Origin: DTU053 sp012520115
GTDB taxonomy: Bacteria; Bacillota; Clostridia; Oscillospirales; Acutalibacteraceae
Direction: 5' to 3'
NCBI GenBank assembly: GCA_050953725.1
Contig: JBMNNB010000003.1
Span: forward strand, 124,001-188,000
DNA length: 64,000 bases
Position 1 is the stretch's first letter, and each line of letters opens with the position of its first letter. A program made the position numbers and the translations under genes. The notes under the pieces were generated by a model. It had not been told where the DNA came from. It saw nothing but the letters and a program-made list of their open reading frames with translations, and did not search any database. Shown here one piece after another: positions 25,347 through 34,174 of the stretch.

Positions 25347-26108
25347 TCATTTGAGTTCTGTAAGCGGTATAATGCCGCCCGTATCATAAAGGGGTTCGCT
25401 GCTCATTGAAAGCAGCTGCACGCCGTAATTACCCGCAAAGGCCCTGATGTCGCCGTATGAAGGGTGCTTATGAATATTGCCCGTAAAAGCAAGGCAGTCC
25501 TTTGAAACAAGCCCCGCCGCACCGCCTATAAAGCCGCAGTCGAAGCCGGAAAGATGTACATAGCCCTTTTTTATAAGCAGGGCGTCCACATCACCGACAA
25601 TGCAGGCTTTATAAATAGACTCGTCCTCTGTGATTATGGCATTGTCGGCGACAACAGCAACGGAGCATTTGGAATAGCCCTGATTTGTTTCTATTATCCT
25701 GACGCCGAGGCTTTTATAATGCTGAAGCAGTTCGGGGCTGACAGCCGAGGGCTTGCATATAAGTGCGCTGCCTATGAAGGCCGCATTTAAGGGCACGTCC
25801 TTCGGGTAGTCCTTTTGAAGCTGCACCTTATCACAAATATCAAAGCCGATTTCAGTCAGTTCTTTTTCCAAAGCCTCCTGACCCTGTGCGAGAAAGACTT
25901 GTGCCTTTGGTGCGATATGACAGAGCATATCGGGGTGAAGTCTTAACGGGGTCAGAACATCGCCGCACTCTGTCGGGGTGATGATTTCAATATCGAGGCT
26001 TTCAAGGCTTTGCCTTACTTCCATTGATATTTCTCCGACGAGGGCTTTCCTGACCTTGTTCTCGGGCAGGTTAGGGTTCGCTATTATCTTTTCCGATTTC
26101 TTAAACAT
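25347..26108 (-). CDS. Conserved protein, possibly DUF6873 / GME-fold type
   Basis: A 253-residue soluble protein with no signal peptide. Repeating segments such as CSVAVVADNAIITEDESIY, GYVHLSGFDCGFIGGAAG and CLAFTGNIHKHPSYGDI resemble what I recall of the DUF6873 family, thought to share the fold of guanidino-modifying enzymes. This is recalled from pattern only. It starts 3 bases after the radA stop, with no clear ribosome site of its own, suggesting translational coupling to RadA. A C-terminal DTGGIIPL segment looks conserved. Confidence 0.55.
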   Translation of the reverse strand: MFKKSEKIIANPNLPENKVRKALVGEISMEVRQSLESLDIEIITPTECGDVLTPLRLHPDMLCHIAPKAQVFLAQGQEALEKELTEIGFDICDKVQLQKDYPKDVPLNAAFIGSALICKPSAVSPELLQHYKSLGVRIIETNQGYSKCSVAVVADNAIITEDESIYKACIVGDVDALLIKKGYVHLSGFDCGFIGGAAGLVSKDCLAFTGNIHKHPSYGDIRAFAGNYGVQLLSMSSEPLYDTGGIIPLTELK

Positions 26109-26111
26109 GGC

Positions 26112-27476
26112 TTATGATATTACATTAATGGCTTCGCCTATTGTTTTGACGGCTATTATATTTATCTGCCTCTTGAGCTCTGCGGGCAGGGACACCGCAT
26201 TGTGGTAGGGCACTATGCAATGCCTGAAGCCGAGCCGTAGAGCCTCCGTCACACGCTTTTCGCAGAACTGAACGGAGCGCACTTCGCCCGCAAGTCCGAT
26301 TTCGCCGAAGGCTATAAGGTCGTGATTTATAACCGCATTCTTAAAGCTCGATGCCAGTGAGAGGGCTACGGGCAGGTCTGCGGAGGTATCAAAAATCCTG
26401 ATGCCGCCAGCCACATTTATATAGCTGTCCGAGTCGCCCAAAAACAGACCGGCACGCTTTTCCATAACGGCTATAATCATGGCCATTCTGTTGTAATCAA
26501 AGCCGGTGGCAGTCCTTCTCGGGGTGCCGAAGCTGGACTTGGTTATCAGCCCCTGGACCTCCGCAAGAATGGGCCTTGTGCCCTCCATAATGCAGGCTAT
26601 GCTGGTTCCCGAGGCGTTTTCCGGCCTGCCTGAAATGAACATCAGCGACGGATTCACAACATCCTGAAGGCCGCTTCCCGTCATCTCGAACACGCCGATT
26701 TCGTTTGTGGAGCCGAAGCGGTTTTTTATCGCCCGAAGTATGCGGTAGGCCATATTCCGCTCGCCCTCAAACAGCAGGATTGCGTCCACAATATGCTCTA
26801 ATACCTTGGGGCCTGCGATATTGCCGTCCTTATTGACGTGGCCTACAAGGATGATGGGGATGTTAAGGGATTTTGCCGTACGCTGAAGGCAGGAGGCGGA
26901 CTCCCTGACCTGAGTTATGCTGCCGGGTGTTGAGGCGATGTCCGGCAGGGACATTGTCTGAATGGAGTCCACAATGACCACATCCGGCTTGACCGTCTCT
27001 ATATACTCGCTGACGGCGGCGGTGTTGGTTTCGTTTATAATAAAGAGCTTGTCCGTGGATACGTTAAGCCTGTTCGCTCTGAGCTTAATCTGGCTGACCG
27101 ATTCCTCGCCCGCAACATAAAGCACATTAAGCTCTGCGCCTAAATAGTCGCTTGTCTGAAGCAGGATTGTTGACTTGCCTATGCCCGGCTCGCCGCCTAA
27201 AAGCACGACCGAGCCTTTTACAAGCCCGCCGCCGAGTACCCTGTCAAGCTCCGGTGAGCCTGTTTTATATCTCTGCTCTGCGTCCGTGCGTACATCTATT
27301 AGATTAACCGCTTTTATTGCAGATGATGTCTTTTTCTGCGCAGATGTGCTGCTCTGAGCGAAGACAATTTCCTCGGACATGGTGTTCCATGCGCCGCAAT
27401 TAGGGCACTGCCCATACCACTTTGAGGTTTCATGGGCGCACTCGGAGCATATAAAAACAGCTTTGCTTTTAGGCAT
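26112..27476 (-). CDS. radA: DNA repair protein RadA
   Basis: A 454-residue RecA-related ATPase (RadA/Sms) that promotes branch migration in recombination. The N-terminal zinc finger uses C10, C13, C24 and C27. Next come the Walker A GGEPGIGKST (94-103), Walker B VVIVDSIQ, the RadA-specific KNRFGS motif and a C-terminal Lon-like domain ending with the GEIGLAGEVR signature. The ATG follows GAAAGG. It lies downstream of cwlD with a 19-base gap. Confidence 0.96.
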   Translation of the reverse strand: MPKSKAVFICSECAHETSKWYGQCPNCGAWNTMSEEIVFAQSSTSAQKKTSSAIKAVNLIDVRTDAEQRYKTGSPELDRVLGGGLVKGSVVLLGGEPGIGKSTILLQTSDYLGAELNVLYVAGEESVSQIKLRANRLNVSTDKLFIINETNTAAVSEYIETVKPDVVIVDSIQTMSLPDIASTPGSITQVRESASCLQRTAKSLNIPIILVGHVNKDGNIAGPKVLEHIVDAILLFEGERNMAYRILRAIKNRFGSTNEIGVFEMTGSGLQDVVNPSLMFISGRPENASGTSIACIMEGTRPILAEVQGLITKSSFGTPRRTATGFDYNRMAMIIAVMEKRAGLFLGDSDSYINVAGGIRIFDTSADLPVALSLASSFKNAVINHDLIAFGEIGLAGEVRSVQFCEKRVTEALRLGFRHCIVPYHNAVSLPAELKRQINIIAVKTIGEAINVIS

Positions 27477-27495
27477 TTACAAAATCCTTTCGATG

Positions 27496-28209
27496 TTACA
27501 CACCTGAGAAATATTCGTTAATACCGCAGAAAATCGAAAACGCAAGTTTTTTCTGGTATTCTTCCTTTTTCAGATTATAAAGGTCACTGCCGTTTGACAT
27601 AAAGCCGCATTCGATTAAGACAGCCGGCTTTTCGGAATAATAAAGCAGGTAAATGGACTTGCCCGATTTCTTTATTTCACGCTTATTGTTGTTCTGAACC
27701 CGACTCTTAATGCTTTGCTGAACCTTCTTTGCAAGCTCCTCGCTTTCGGGATTGTTGGGCGAATAAAAAACCTGTGCGCCGCTTGAGGAGGAGCTGCCGT
27801 ACATATTCTGGTGAATGCTGACGAAGTATGCGTTCGGGGTTTCTTTAATAAGCTTCATTCTGTTGAGCAAATCCGTATGCTTTTTTTCACGGATGGTTTT
27901 GGCGTCCGGGTCGCTGGTGGGGGTGTCGTCTGTCCTTGTAAGGATTGTTTTATAGCCCGCAATTCTGAGCATGTCATTTAGCTTCAGGGCTATTTGCAGA
28001 TTCAAGTCCTTTTCGACCGTGCCGTCATCTGCGACTGCTCCCCCGTCAAAGCCCCCGTGACCCGCATCTACTATGATAACAGGCTCTCCCGAATCTGAGC
28101 TTACGGGTATGCCTGCCTTGCCGCTTACATAATAAACAAAGACTGAGAGGGCGAAAAAGGCAACGAAAACGAAAATTCCGAATGTGATTATAACTATCCT
28201 GCGCTTCAA
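27496..28209 (-). CDS. cwlD: N-acetylmuramoyl-L-alanine amidase, CwlD type
   Basis: An Amidase_3 zinc hydrolase that cleaves the peptide from muramic acid. In spore formers CwlD prepares cortex peptidoglycan for muramic-lactam formation. An N-terminal membrane anchor is followed by the zinc motif DAGHGGFDGGAV (His), a Glu in GTVEKDLNL, the VSIHQN motif and the catalytic Glu in PAVLIECGFMSN. The size of about 237 residues matches CwlD. The TTG at 28209 is preferred because GAGGTG is 6 bases upstream; two upstream in-frame starts overlap this site. It sits beside radA and proBA. Confidence 0.85.
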   Translation of the reverse strand: MKRRIVIITFGIFVFVAFFALSVFVYYVSGKAGIPVSSDSGEPVIIVDAGHGGFDGGAVADDGTVEKDLNLQIALKLNDMLRIAGYKTILTRTDDTPTSDPDAKTIREKKHTDLLNRMKLIKETPNAYFVSIHQNMYGSSSSSGAQVFYSPNNPESEELAKKVQQSIKSRVQNNNKREIKKSGKSIYLLYYSEKPAVLIECGFMSNGSDLYNLKKEEYQKKLAFSIFCGINEYFSGV

Positions 28210-28274
28210 AAACATCACCTCAAAAAATTATATGCTTAAAAGCTGTCCTTATGTTTGAGGTGATGTATTCAGTT

Positions 28275-29351
28275 TTATTCTGCTGTTTCTGTTACGTCGT
28301 TCGCCGAAGTTTCTGCGGAGGTTTCGGTGACGGTTGTAGGTGCGGCGGTGGTTTCCGCCCTGCCTGTGGTGTGTGCGGCGGTTTCGGGTGCATTCTTAGC
28401 CTGAATCGCACTGATGTGGTATTCGCCGTTTACCTCTCTGAGAGTTATGCTCATATATTTGTCAGGCTCTGCGGGGATGTAATTGCCCTGCTTGTCCTGA
28501 GTCCAGCTGTCGCCGCCTATATAGGCGACAGTGAGTATTATGGAGCTGCTCTTTTTCTCTATATCCGTGACTCTGGGGGTGTAAATCGGGGACATGCCCG
28601 TCAGGGGGATTTTATATACTGCGTCCGTCTTGTCATAGACGAACTCATAGCCGAAGTTTGTTATTGTCTGGTGTACGGGCCTGACCTCTGAGCCGAAGAG
28701 TGAGGCGAACCTTTTCTCCACATCGGCGGCGGGAATAAGCATTGCGCCGTCCTTATAATCGTATTGGTCGGGGGCTAAATCGCCCTTGAGGATTGCCCAG
28801 AGGGTGATGTCTATCAAATCTGCGCTGTTTGCCAGTGCGATGTCGTCAAAGGGCTCCGGGTCGTTTGCCACGACGGGGACGAGGAACTCGTTATACTGTG
28901 CGATTTTTGCGCTGTTGTCAAAAAGCGAGATAATACCGCCGACTGAAAGCTTTGCGACGCTGTAAATGCCGAAGCAGGCAAAGATGACAATAAGCACGCC
29001 GAAGAAAAACGCAAGATTGCGCTTTATTTTGACGGGATTTTCGGCCTTTTCCGATGAACGGAACTCCTGAACATTGGGCTTCTGCTCATAGCGGTTCAGA
29101 GCCTCGTCCTTTTCCTTTTTTTCTTCCGGAGCTTCGGCTATCGGCCTTTCCTCTTCGGATTCTTCTTTCGGCTCTTCGGCCTTTTCCTCTGTCGGCTTTT
29201 CGGCAGCATCCTTGTTCACGTTTACTTTGATGTCACTTAGCTTTTTTGATATGCCGAGGCTCTCAAGGATTTCCTCAAGGGGGTCCTTTGCCTTCTGCTC
29301 GTTATTTTCGGCCTGATTCTCGCTGTCAAGCCTTTTCTCTTTGTCGTCCAT
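28275..29351 (-). CDS. Single-pass membrane protein with acidic N-terminus, unknown function
   Basis: A 358-residue protein. Residues 1-110 are highly charged and Glu/Lys-rich, probably disordered and cytoplasmic. A membrane helix lies at about 112-134 (LAFFFGVLIVIFACFGIYSVA), followed by an extracellular domain (about 140-310) and a Thr/Ala-rich tail (TTAAPTTVTETSAETSA). I do not recognise the extracellular domain. It lies between proA and cwlD on the same strand with short gaps, so it may be expressed with the sporulation amidase. Confidence 0.6.
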   Translation of the reverse strand: MDDKEKRLDSENQAENNEQKAKDPLEEILESLGISKKLSDIKVNVNKDAAEKPTEEKAEEPKEESEEERPIAEAPEEKKEKDEALNRYEQKPNVQEFRSSEKAENPVKIKRNLAFFFGVLIVIFACFGIYSVAKLSVGGIISLFDNSAKIAQYNEFLVPVVANDPEPFDDIALANSADLIDITLWAILKGDLAPDQYDYKDGAMLIPAADVEKRFASLFGSEVRPVHQTITNFGYEFVYDKTDAVYKIPLTGMSPIYTPRVTDIEKKSSSIILTVAYIGGDSWTQDKQGNYIPAEPDKYMSITLREVNGEYHISAIQAKNAPETAAHTTGRAETTAAPTTVTETSAETSANDVTETAE

Positions 29352-29378
29352 ACTCAGACTTCCTGTCTTTATTTTTTG

Positions 29379-30626
29379 TTACCTTATCTGTCCGTCGCCT
29401 CTGATAACATACTTATATGAGGTAAGCTCCGGCAGGCCGACGGGGCCTCTGGCGTGAAGCTTTTGAGTTGATATGCCTATCTCTGCACCGAAGCCGAACT
29501 CGCCGCCGTCGGTGAACCTTGTGCTTGCGTTTACATAGACGGCCGCTGCGTCTACTTCGGCACTGAACTTCTCTGCGGCTGCGAAGCTCTCGGTTATGAT
29601 TGCCTCGCTGTGCTTTGTGCCGTAGGTGTTTATGTGATTAATCGCTTCGTCTATGTCCTCAACAATTTTGACGGCGATTATATAGTCAAGATATTCAGTA
29701 CCCCAGTCCTCCTCGGTGACGGGGACTACATCGGGGATGATTGCGCTGACAAGCTCGTCGCCTCTGATTTCCACTTTCTTTTCATCGAGCTTATTCTTAA
29801 TGGCGATAAGGGCAATTTCCGCAATATCTTTGTGCAAAAGCAGCTTTTCCGCCGCATTGCAGACGGAGGGTCTGGAGGTCTTGGCGTTGAACACGATTTC
29901 AGCCGCCATATCGATATCGGCGGATTTGTCGACGTATATATGGCAGTTGCCCGTACCGGTTTCTATGACGGGGACCGTGGAGTTTTCGACCACAGACTTA
30001 ATAAGCCCTGCGCCGCCTCTCGGAATGAGGACGTCCACATATTCGTTGAGCTTCATAAGCTCTGTGGCGGTCTCCCTCTTTGTGTCCTCTATAAAGCAGA
30101 TGCAGTCGGGGGAAATGTCGGTCGACTCAAGGGAGGAGCGCATGACCTTTACTATTGCGGAGTTAGAGTTTATGGCCTCCTTGCCGCCTCTTAAAATGAC
30201 CGCATTGCCCGATTTAAGGCACAGTGCGGCGGCGTCTGCCGTGACATTCGGGCGTGCCTCATAAATGACAGCAATAACGCCTAAGGGGACTGACACCTTG
30301 GTTATTCTCAGGCCGTTCGGACGGGCGGAGCCGGACAGAACCTTGCCCACCGGGTCGGGCAGGTTTGTGATTTCGAGCACTGCATCGGCTATGCCCTTAA
30401 TTCTATCCGGCGTGAGTTTAAGACGGTCTATTAAGGATTCGGACATGCCGTTTGCCTTTGCCGCCTCAATATCCGTTTCATTAGCCTTTAAGATAGTGTC
30501 CATATTCTCGACAAGCGCCTTTGCGATGAGCCTTAGCGCCTTGTCCTTTTCGGCAGAGCTTGCATTTGCAAGGCTCGATTTTGCCGCTGCCGCTCTCTTG
30601 CCTATTTCCGTTACATATGAGCTCAT
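29379..30626 (-). CDS. proA: Glutamate-5-semialdehyde dehydrogenase
   Basis: Reduces gamma-glutamyl phosphate to glutamate-5-semialdehyde in proline synthesis. The 415 residues start at ATG 30626, 6 bases after GAGAGGTGA; an earlier GTG lies within that site. Family motifs are IAVIYEARPNVTADAAALCLKSGNA, GGKEAINSN, VIETGTGNCHIYVD and the catalytic Cys in TSRPSVCNAAE. It follows proB by about 24 bases. Confidence 0.95.
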   Translation of the reverse strand: MSSYVTEIGKRAAAAKSSLANASSAEKDKALRLIAKALVENMDTILKANETDIEAAKANGMSESLIDRLKLTPDRIKGIADAVLEITNLPDPVGKVLSGSARPNGLRITKVSVPLGVIAVIYEARPNVTADAAALCLKSGNAVILRGGKEAINSNSAIVKVMRSSLESTDISPDCICFIEDTKRETATELMKLNEYVDVLIPRGGAGLIKSVVENSTVPVIETGTGNCHIYVDKSADIDMAAEIVFNAKTSRPSVCNAAEKLLLHKDIAEIALIAIKNKLDEKKVEIRGDELVSAIIPDVVPVTEEDWGTEYLDYIIAVKIVEDIDEAINHINTYGTKHSEAIITESFAAAEKFSAEVDAAAVYVNASTRFTDGGEFGFGAEIGISTQKLHARGPVGLPELTSYKYVIRGDGQIR

Positions 30627-30650
30627 GTCAGTCACCTCTCATATTGTTTT

Positions 30651-31442
30651 TTATTTGCAGTCACATTTAAAGAGGGTGCCTACGCTGTGGCCGTCAATCA
30701 GCTTATATATGTCGGCGGGGTCGTAGCCGTTCATAACTACCGTCTGAATGCCAGCCTCGGTTGCAACCTTTGCCGCCTGAAGCTTAGTAATCATACCGCC
30801 CGTTCCCCTGTCCGTTCCCGCACCGCTGGCGAGAGCAAAGACCGCATCGTCGATTTTGTCGACACAGGAAATAAGCCTTGCGGATTCGTCCTCCTGCGGA
30901 TTTGCGCTGAAAAGACCGTCGATGTCGGTGAGAATTACAAGTGCATCCGCATTAATGAGCTTTGCGACAGTGGCGGAGAGGTTATCGTTATCGCCGAAGA
31001 CTATTTCCTCGACCGCAACCGAGTCGTTTTCGTTGACTATCGGGATTGCACCGAACTCAAACAGCTTTTCAAAGGTATTTATAAGATTCTGGCATCTTTC
31101 AGGGTCGTCAACGTCGCTCTTGGTTATAAGCAGCTGGCCGACGGTGTGTCCGAACTCGGAAAAGAGCTTATCATAAATAAACATCAGCTCGCACTGACCG
31201 ACGCAGGCGGCTGCCTGACGTCCCGGGGTGTCTTCCGGCTTGCGGGAAAGTCCCAGCTTGCCCACACCGACGCCGATTGCGCCGGAGGTAACAAGGACAA
31301 CCTCCTTGCCTGAGTTCTGAAGGTCCGACAGAACCTCACAAAGCTTGCTCATCCTTCTGATATTCGCCTTGCCTGTGCTGTAGGTAAGGGTGGATGTGCC
31401 TACCTTGAAAACTATTCTTTTTGCCTCTTTAATTGTGGCCAT
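30651..31442 (-). CDS. proB: Glutamate 5-kinase
   Basis: Phosphorylates glutamate as the first step of proline synthesis. The 263 residues contain the amino-acid kinase domain (VFKVGTSTLTY, VTSGAIGVGVGKLGL, PIVNENDSVAVEEI, FGDNDNLSATVA, GTGGMITKLQAA). The C-terminal PUA domain of the E. coli enzyme is absent, as in many Firmicutes. ATG 31442 is chosen because GGAAGG is 8 bases upstream; the earlier ATG is too close to it. It is the first gene of a minus-strand run that continues to position 25224. Confidence 0.94.
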   Translation of the reverse strand: MATIKEAKRIVFKVGTSTLTYSTGKANIRRMSKLCEVLSDLQNSGKEVVLVTSGAIGVGVGKLGLSRKPEDTPGRQAAACVGQCELMFIYDKLFSEFGHTVGQLLITKSDVDDPERCQNLINTFEKLFEFGAIPIVNENDSVAVEEIVFGDNDNLSATVAKLINADALVILTDIDGLFSANPQEDESARLISCVDKIDDAVFALASGAGTDRGTGGMITKLQAAKVATEAGIQTVVMNGYDPADIYKLIDGHSVGTLFKCDCK

Positions 31443-31534
31443 GATCATGCCTTCCTATGTTTATTTTGCCTTTGGGCTATGTATTATGAAATCTTACGCC
31501 CGATATGCGGGTCGTAAACTGTAAAGCTTTATTT

Positions 31535-31563
31535 ATTATATCATCAGAGGCTGTTATTGTCTA
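31535..31563 (-). promoter_or_regulatory. Promoter of proBA and downstream genes
   Basis: Minus strand TAGACA, 17-base spacer, TATAAT. The leader of about 85 bases includes a hairpin-forming stretch near 31493-31515 with an A bulge. Confidence 0.75.
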
Positions 31564-31706
31564 CAATATGGGATTAAAACTTCTCGATTAGCACATTTTC
31601 AGGCAAATTATTAAATTATTCTTACATGTCGAAATAACTACATATTGTGGTTTTTTGCTCAAAACATCTGTTGACTACATTTACCTATAATGTTAAACTA
31701 TTTGTG

Positions 31707-31734
31707 TTGCATTCTGAGCTTTTTAACATAGTAT
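31707..31734 (+). promoter_or_regulatory. Possible promoter of the PP2C-like protein gene
   Basis: TTGCAT, 16-base spacer, TAGTAT, about 25 bases before the start. Only moderately close to consensus. Confidence 0.4.
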
Positions 31735-31758
31735 TTACATCTAAAAGGGGTTGTGAGA

Positions 31759-33057
31759 ATGAAGATTAAATTGGCGGCTGTTATAGGCATGGGCACAACC
31801 AGTCAGCGTAACGGCGACAGCTTTAACATAAACGGTCGTGTTCCCTTGATGGCTGAGGCGGACGGGGGATACAAGGCGGCCGGTGAGCTTTCCTCTCCTT
31901 TTATTCTGGGCGCATTCAGCGGCAGCATGGTCGGCAGCGCCTTCACGGCGGCGAATATGCTCACCGAGCATGCAGAGGCTATCAAGGCCAGCGAGGACGA
32001 CTATAAGAACAGCTTCCTTGACTACCTTGAGAGGGTCAGGAACGAGGTCATCCGTCAGGAGGGCGGCAGTATAGCTTTTTCAGTGGCTCTGCTATATGCC
32101 TATAACGACACGATTGCGGTTGCAAGGCTCGGCAAGAACAGGATTTATCGCTTCTCCGGCATTAATCTGACCGCCATACCCGAAAACCGTGAGGCGCAGG
32201 GTCGCCAGATGAACGGCGGAATGGACCATATAGAGGACATCCGCAGCGGCGACAGGTTCCTGATTTTAGGCCCCGGCGTTGTCAGCGCATTGACCGAAAG
32301 CGAAATCACGAACATTTTATCAATATCAACAGGCGTCAAGGATGCGGCCAAGAGGCTCTTTGACGAGGCAAGAGCTAAGAACTCACAGGAGGACACTACC
32401 GTAATCATATTCTCGGTAGAGAGAGAGGTTCCCCCGCCGGTGATTCCCGAAGGAATGTACTCCGCTCCCCCGATTGCGGCGCTGAAGTCCGAGGCCCCGG
32501 TTGTTGACGGCGATGAGCCGGTATATGCTTCAGACGATGAGAGCGCATTTGACATAAGGAAGTTTGCCTCGGACAACAAGATTCTTATCGGCGTTGTTGC
32601 GATTCTGATGAGTATACTGGCGCTTATGATAGTCTTCATACTCAGCAGGCGTTCGCAGTCTGTCGACGAAACCACGACCGATATTACCACCGAGGAAGCG
32701 ACCTCTGAGGAGGTCTCCGGCATAGTTTCCGAGCCTGCCGGCGACACGACCGCAGAGGAGACCACCGAGGAGACCACGGAGGAGCCGACAGACGAGACCA
32801 CGACCCGGAAGCAGACCACGACACGCAAGGAGACGACCACGAGAAGGCCGACCACCACAAGAAGCCAGACCACCACAAGCAGGCCGTCCACGACTGAGGA
32901 GGCTTCATCGACAAGCGAGCCGTCCTCGACTGCCGAGCCGTCCTCGACTGCCGAGCCGTCCTCGACTGCCGAACCGACAGCCGAGACTGAGGCTCCCACG
33001 GAAATCCCAACAGGCACTGAGGCTGAAAATTCCACAGCGGCAACTCTGGCAGGTTAA
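31759..33057 (+). CDS. Membrane protein with degenerate PP2C-like domain and Thr/Glu-rich tail
   Basis: A 432-residue protein starting at ATG 31759 (AAAAGGGG 8 bases upstream; the earlier GTG is too close). Residues 1-215 look like a PP2C/SpoIIE-type phosphatase fold: GDSFNING, FILGAFSGSMVGS, AVARLGKNRIYRFSG, SGDRFLILGPGV and SQEDTTVIIFSV occur in family order. The metal-binding Asp of the DGxGG motif is Ser (S54), the Asp of the SDG motif is Pro, and the last D-N pair is E-D, so it is probably inactive. A membrane helix at about 274-298 is followed by a 130-residue outside tail of ETT, TTR and SSTAEP repeats, suited to spanning the cell wall. Confidence 0.6.
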   Translation: MKIKLAAVIGMGTTSQRNGDSFNINGRVPLMAEADGGYKAAGELSSPFILGAFSGSMVGSAFTAANMLTEHAEAIKASEDDYKNSFLDYLERVRNEVIRQEGGSIAFSVALLYAYNDTIAVARLGKNRIYRFSGINLTAIPENREAQGRQMNGGMDHIEDIRSGDRFLILGPGVVSALTESEITNILSISTGVKDAAKRLFDEARAKNSQEDTTVIIFSVEREVPPPVIPEGMYSAPPIAALKSEAPVVDGDEPVYASDDESAFDIRKFASDNKILIGVVAILMSILALMIVFILSRRSQSVDETTTDITTEEATSEEVSGIVSEPAGDTTAEETTEETTEEPTDETTTRKQTTTRKETTTRRPTTTRSQTTTSRPSTTEEASSTSEPSSTAEPSSTAEPSSTAEPTAETEAPTEIPTGTEAENSTAATLAG

Positions 33058-33069
33058 AACTTAAAAAAT

Positions 33070-33099
33070 AAGAGCCGCAGAAATGCGGCTCTTTTCTTT
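33070..33099 (+). terminator. Terminator of the PP2C-like protein gene
   Basis: A 9-bp stem AGAGCCGCA (33071-33079 with 33084-33092), a GAAA tetraloop and TTTTCTTT. Confidence 0.9.
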
Positions 33100-33104
33100 G
33101 GATG

Positions 33105-33135
33105 CAAAAAGCACGGTACTTATGTACAGTGCTTT
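33105..33135 (-). terminator. Terminator of the Thr-rich lipoprotein gene
   Basis: Stem AAGCAC/GTAC with one mismatch (33109-33119 with 33124-33134), followed by TTTTTG on the minus strand. Confidence 0.7.
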
Positions 33136-33140
33136 GATTT

Positions 33141-34073
33141 TTACCAGGTAACCGTCCACTTTTCGATGTAGGCAAGACCGACGCTGATGTCCTTAGCGTT
33201 TATTAAGGTAACCTTTACTTCACCGAAGTACATAACGCTGGGGAGATATGTTTCAAGCTCGGTGATATTGCCTGTTGCCTTATCAATCTTAGCCTTTACC
33301 CATGCGTCAAAATAGCGGTTCTCCAGATTCTTGAACTGAACCATCTTGCCTGCGGCGTCGGTAATCTGCTTTTCTTCAACAACATTTACAAACTGACCAA
33401 CCTTGCCGCCGCCTGTGGGAGGATTGACATCGGGATTGGATTCACTGGAATTTGCCTTTAGATAAACCTCGTAATATGTACCCTTGTCATCGCATTTTGC
33501 CTCTGCGATTGTGGAGGGGTCAATCTTTACATTGCTTACCTTTCTGGGCGGGAAGTTTTCAACGATTGCGGCTGCACCAGCAAAATCATACCTTTTGTCG
33601 TCAGCCTTCATAAATGTGCCCATAAGGTTTGATGCAATGCTTTTTAATGCGGAGTAGTTTCCAAGCTCAAGTATGTTCTTGTAGTGCTCGGCGTTGGAAT
33701 AGACCTTTGCCACGCTCTTTGCCTGAGACTTTACCTTGTTGACGGCTGTTTCATAGTATTTGACTATCTCCTCTTTTGTGGAGGGCTTGCCGCTGACGGG
33801 CGCCTCGGTTGCCGGAGCCTTTGTTTCGCCGGCGGTGGCTGCTTCAGTTGTGCTTGGAGCGGCGGTTGTGTCTGAGGGCGCTGCTGCCGTAGTCTCTTCG
33901 CTTGTTTCGCCGTTTACGGGAGCCTGAGTTTCATCAGAAGCTGCGGTAGTTTCTTCGGTTGTAGTTTCAGGTGCGGTGGTGGTTTTGTCCTTATCCTTGC
34001 CGCAGGCTGCTATGCCGAAAAGCATTGTAAGTACAAGTATTGCAGAGAGTATTTTTCTGATTGACGTGTTCAT
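33141..34073 (-). CDS. Lipoprotein of unknown function with Thr/Ala/Glu-rich linker
   Basis: A 310-residue protein with a lipoprotein signal (lipobox FGIAAC, Cys at about 24). Residues 25-95 are low-complexity Thr, Ala, Glu and Pro, typical of a flexible wall-spanning linker. A folded domain follows (about 97-310) that I do not recognise. It has its own promoter and terminator and converges with the PP2C-like gene, whose tail has similar composition. Confidence 0.65.
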   Translation of the reverse strand: MNTSIRKILSAILVLTMLFGIAACGKDKDKTTTAPETTTEETTAASDETQAPVNGETSEETTAAAPSDTTAAPSTTEAATAGETKAPATEAPVSGKPSTKEEIVKYYETAVNKVKSQAKSVAKVYSNAEHYKNILELGNYSALKSIASNLMGTFMKADDKRYDFAGAAAIVENFPPRKVSNVKIDPSTIAEAKCDDKGTYYEVYLKANSSESNPDVNPPTGGGKVGQFVNVVEEKQITDAAGKMVQFKNLENRYFDAWVKAKIDKATGNITELETYLPSVMYFGEVKVTLINAKDISVGLAYIEKWTVTW

Positions 34074-34122
34074 AGTTACCTCCGAATATTTAGTAGAAAT
34101 ATTGGCAAACCGAATTTAACTC

Positions 34123-34152
34123 ATTCTACAATAGAAGCAATTAAATAGTCAA
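34123..34152 (-). promoter_or_regulatory. Promoter of the lipoprotein gene
   Basis: Minus strand TTGACT, 18-base spacer, TAGAAT, about 50 bases before the start. Confidence 0.65.
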
Positions 34153-34174
34153 TAATATTGTTGATTTTTGGAAA

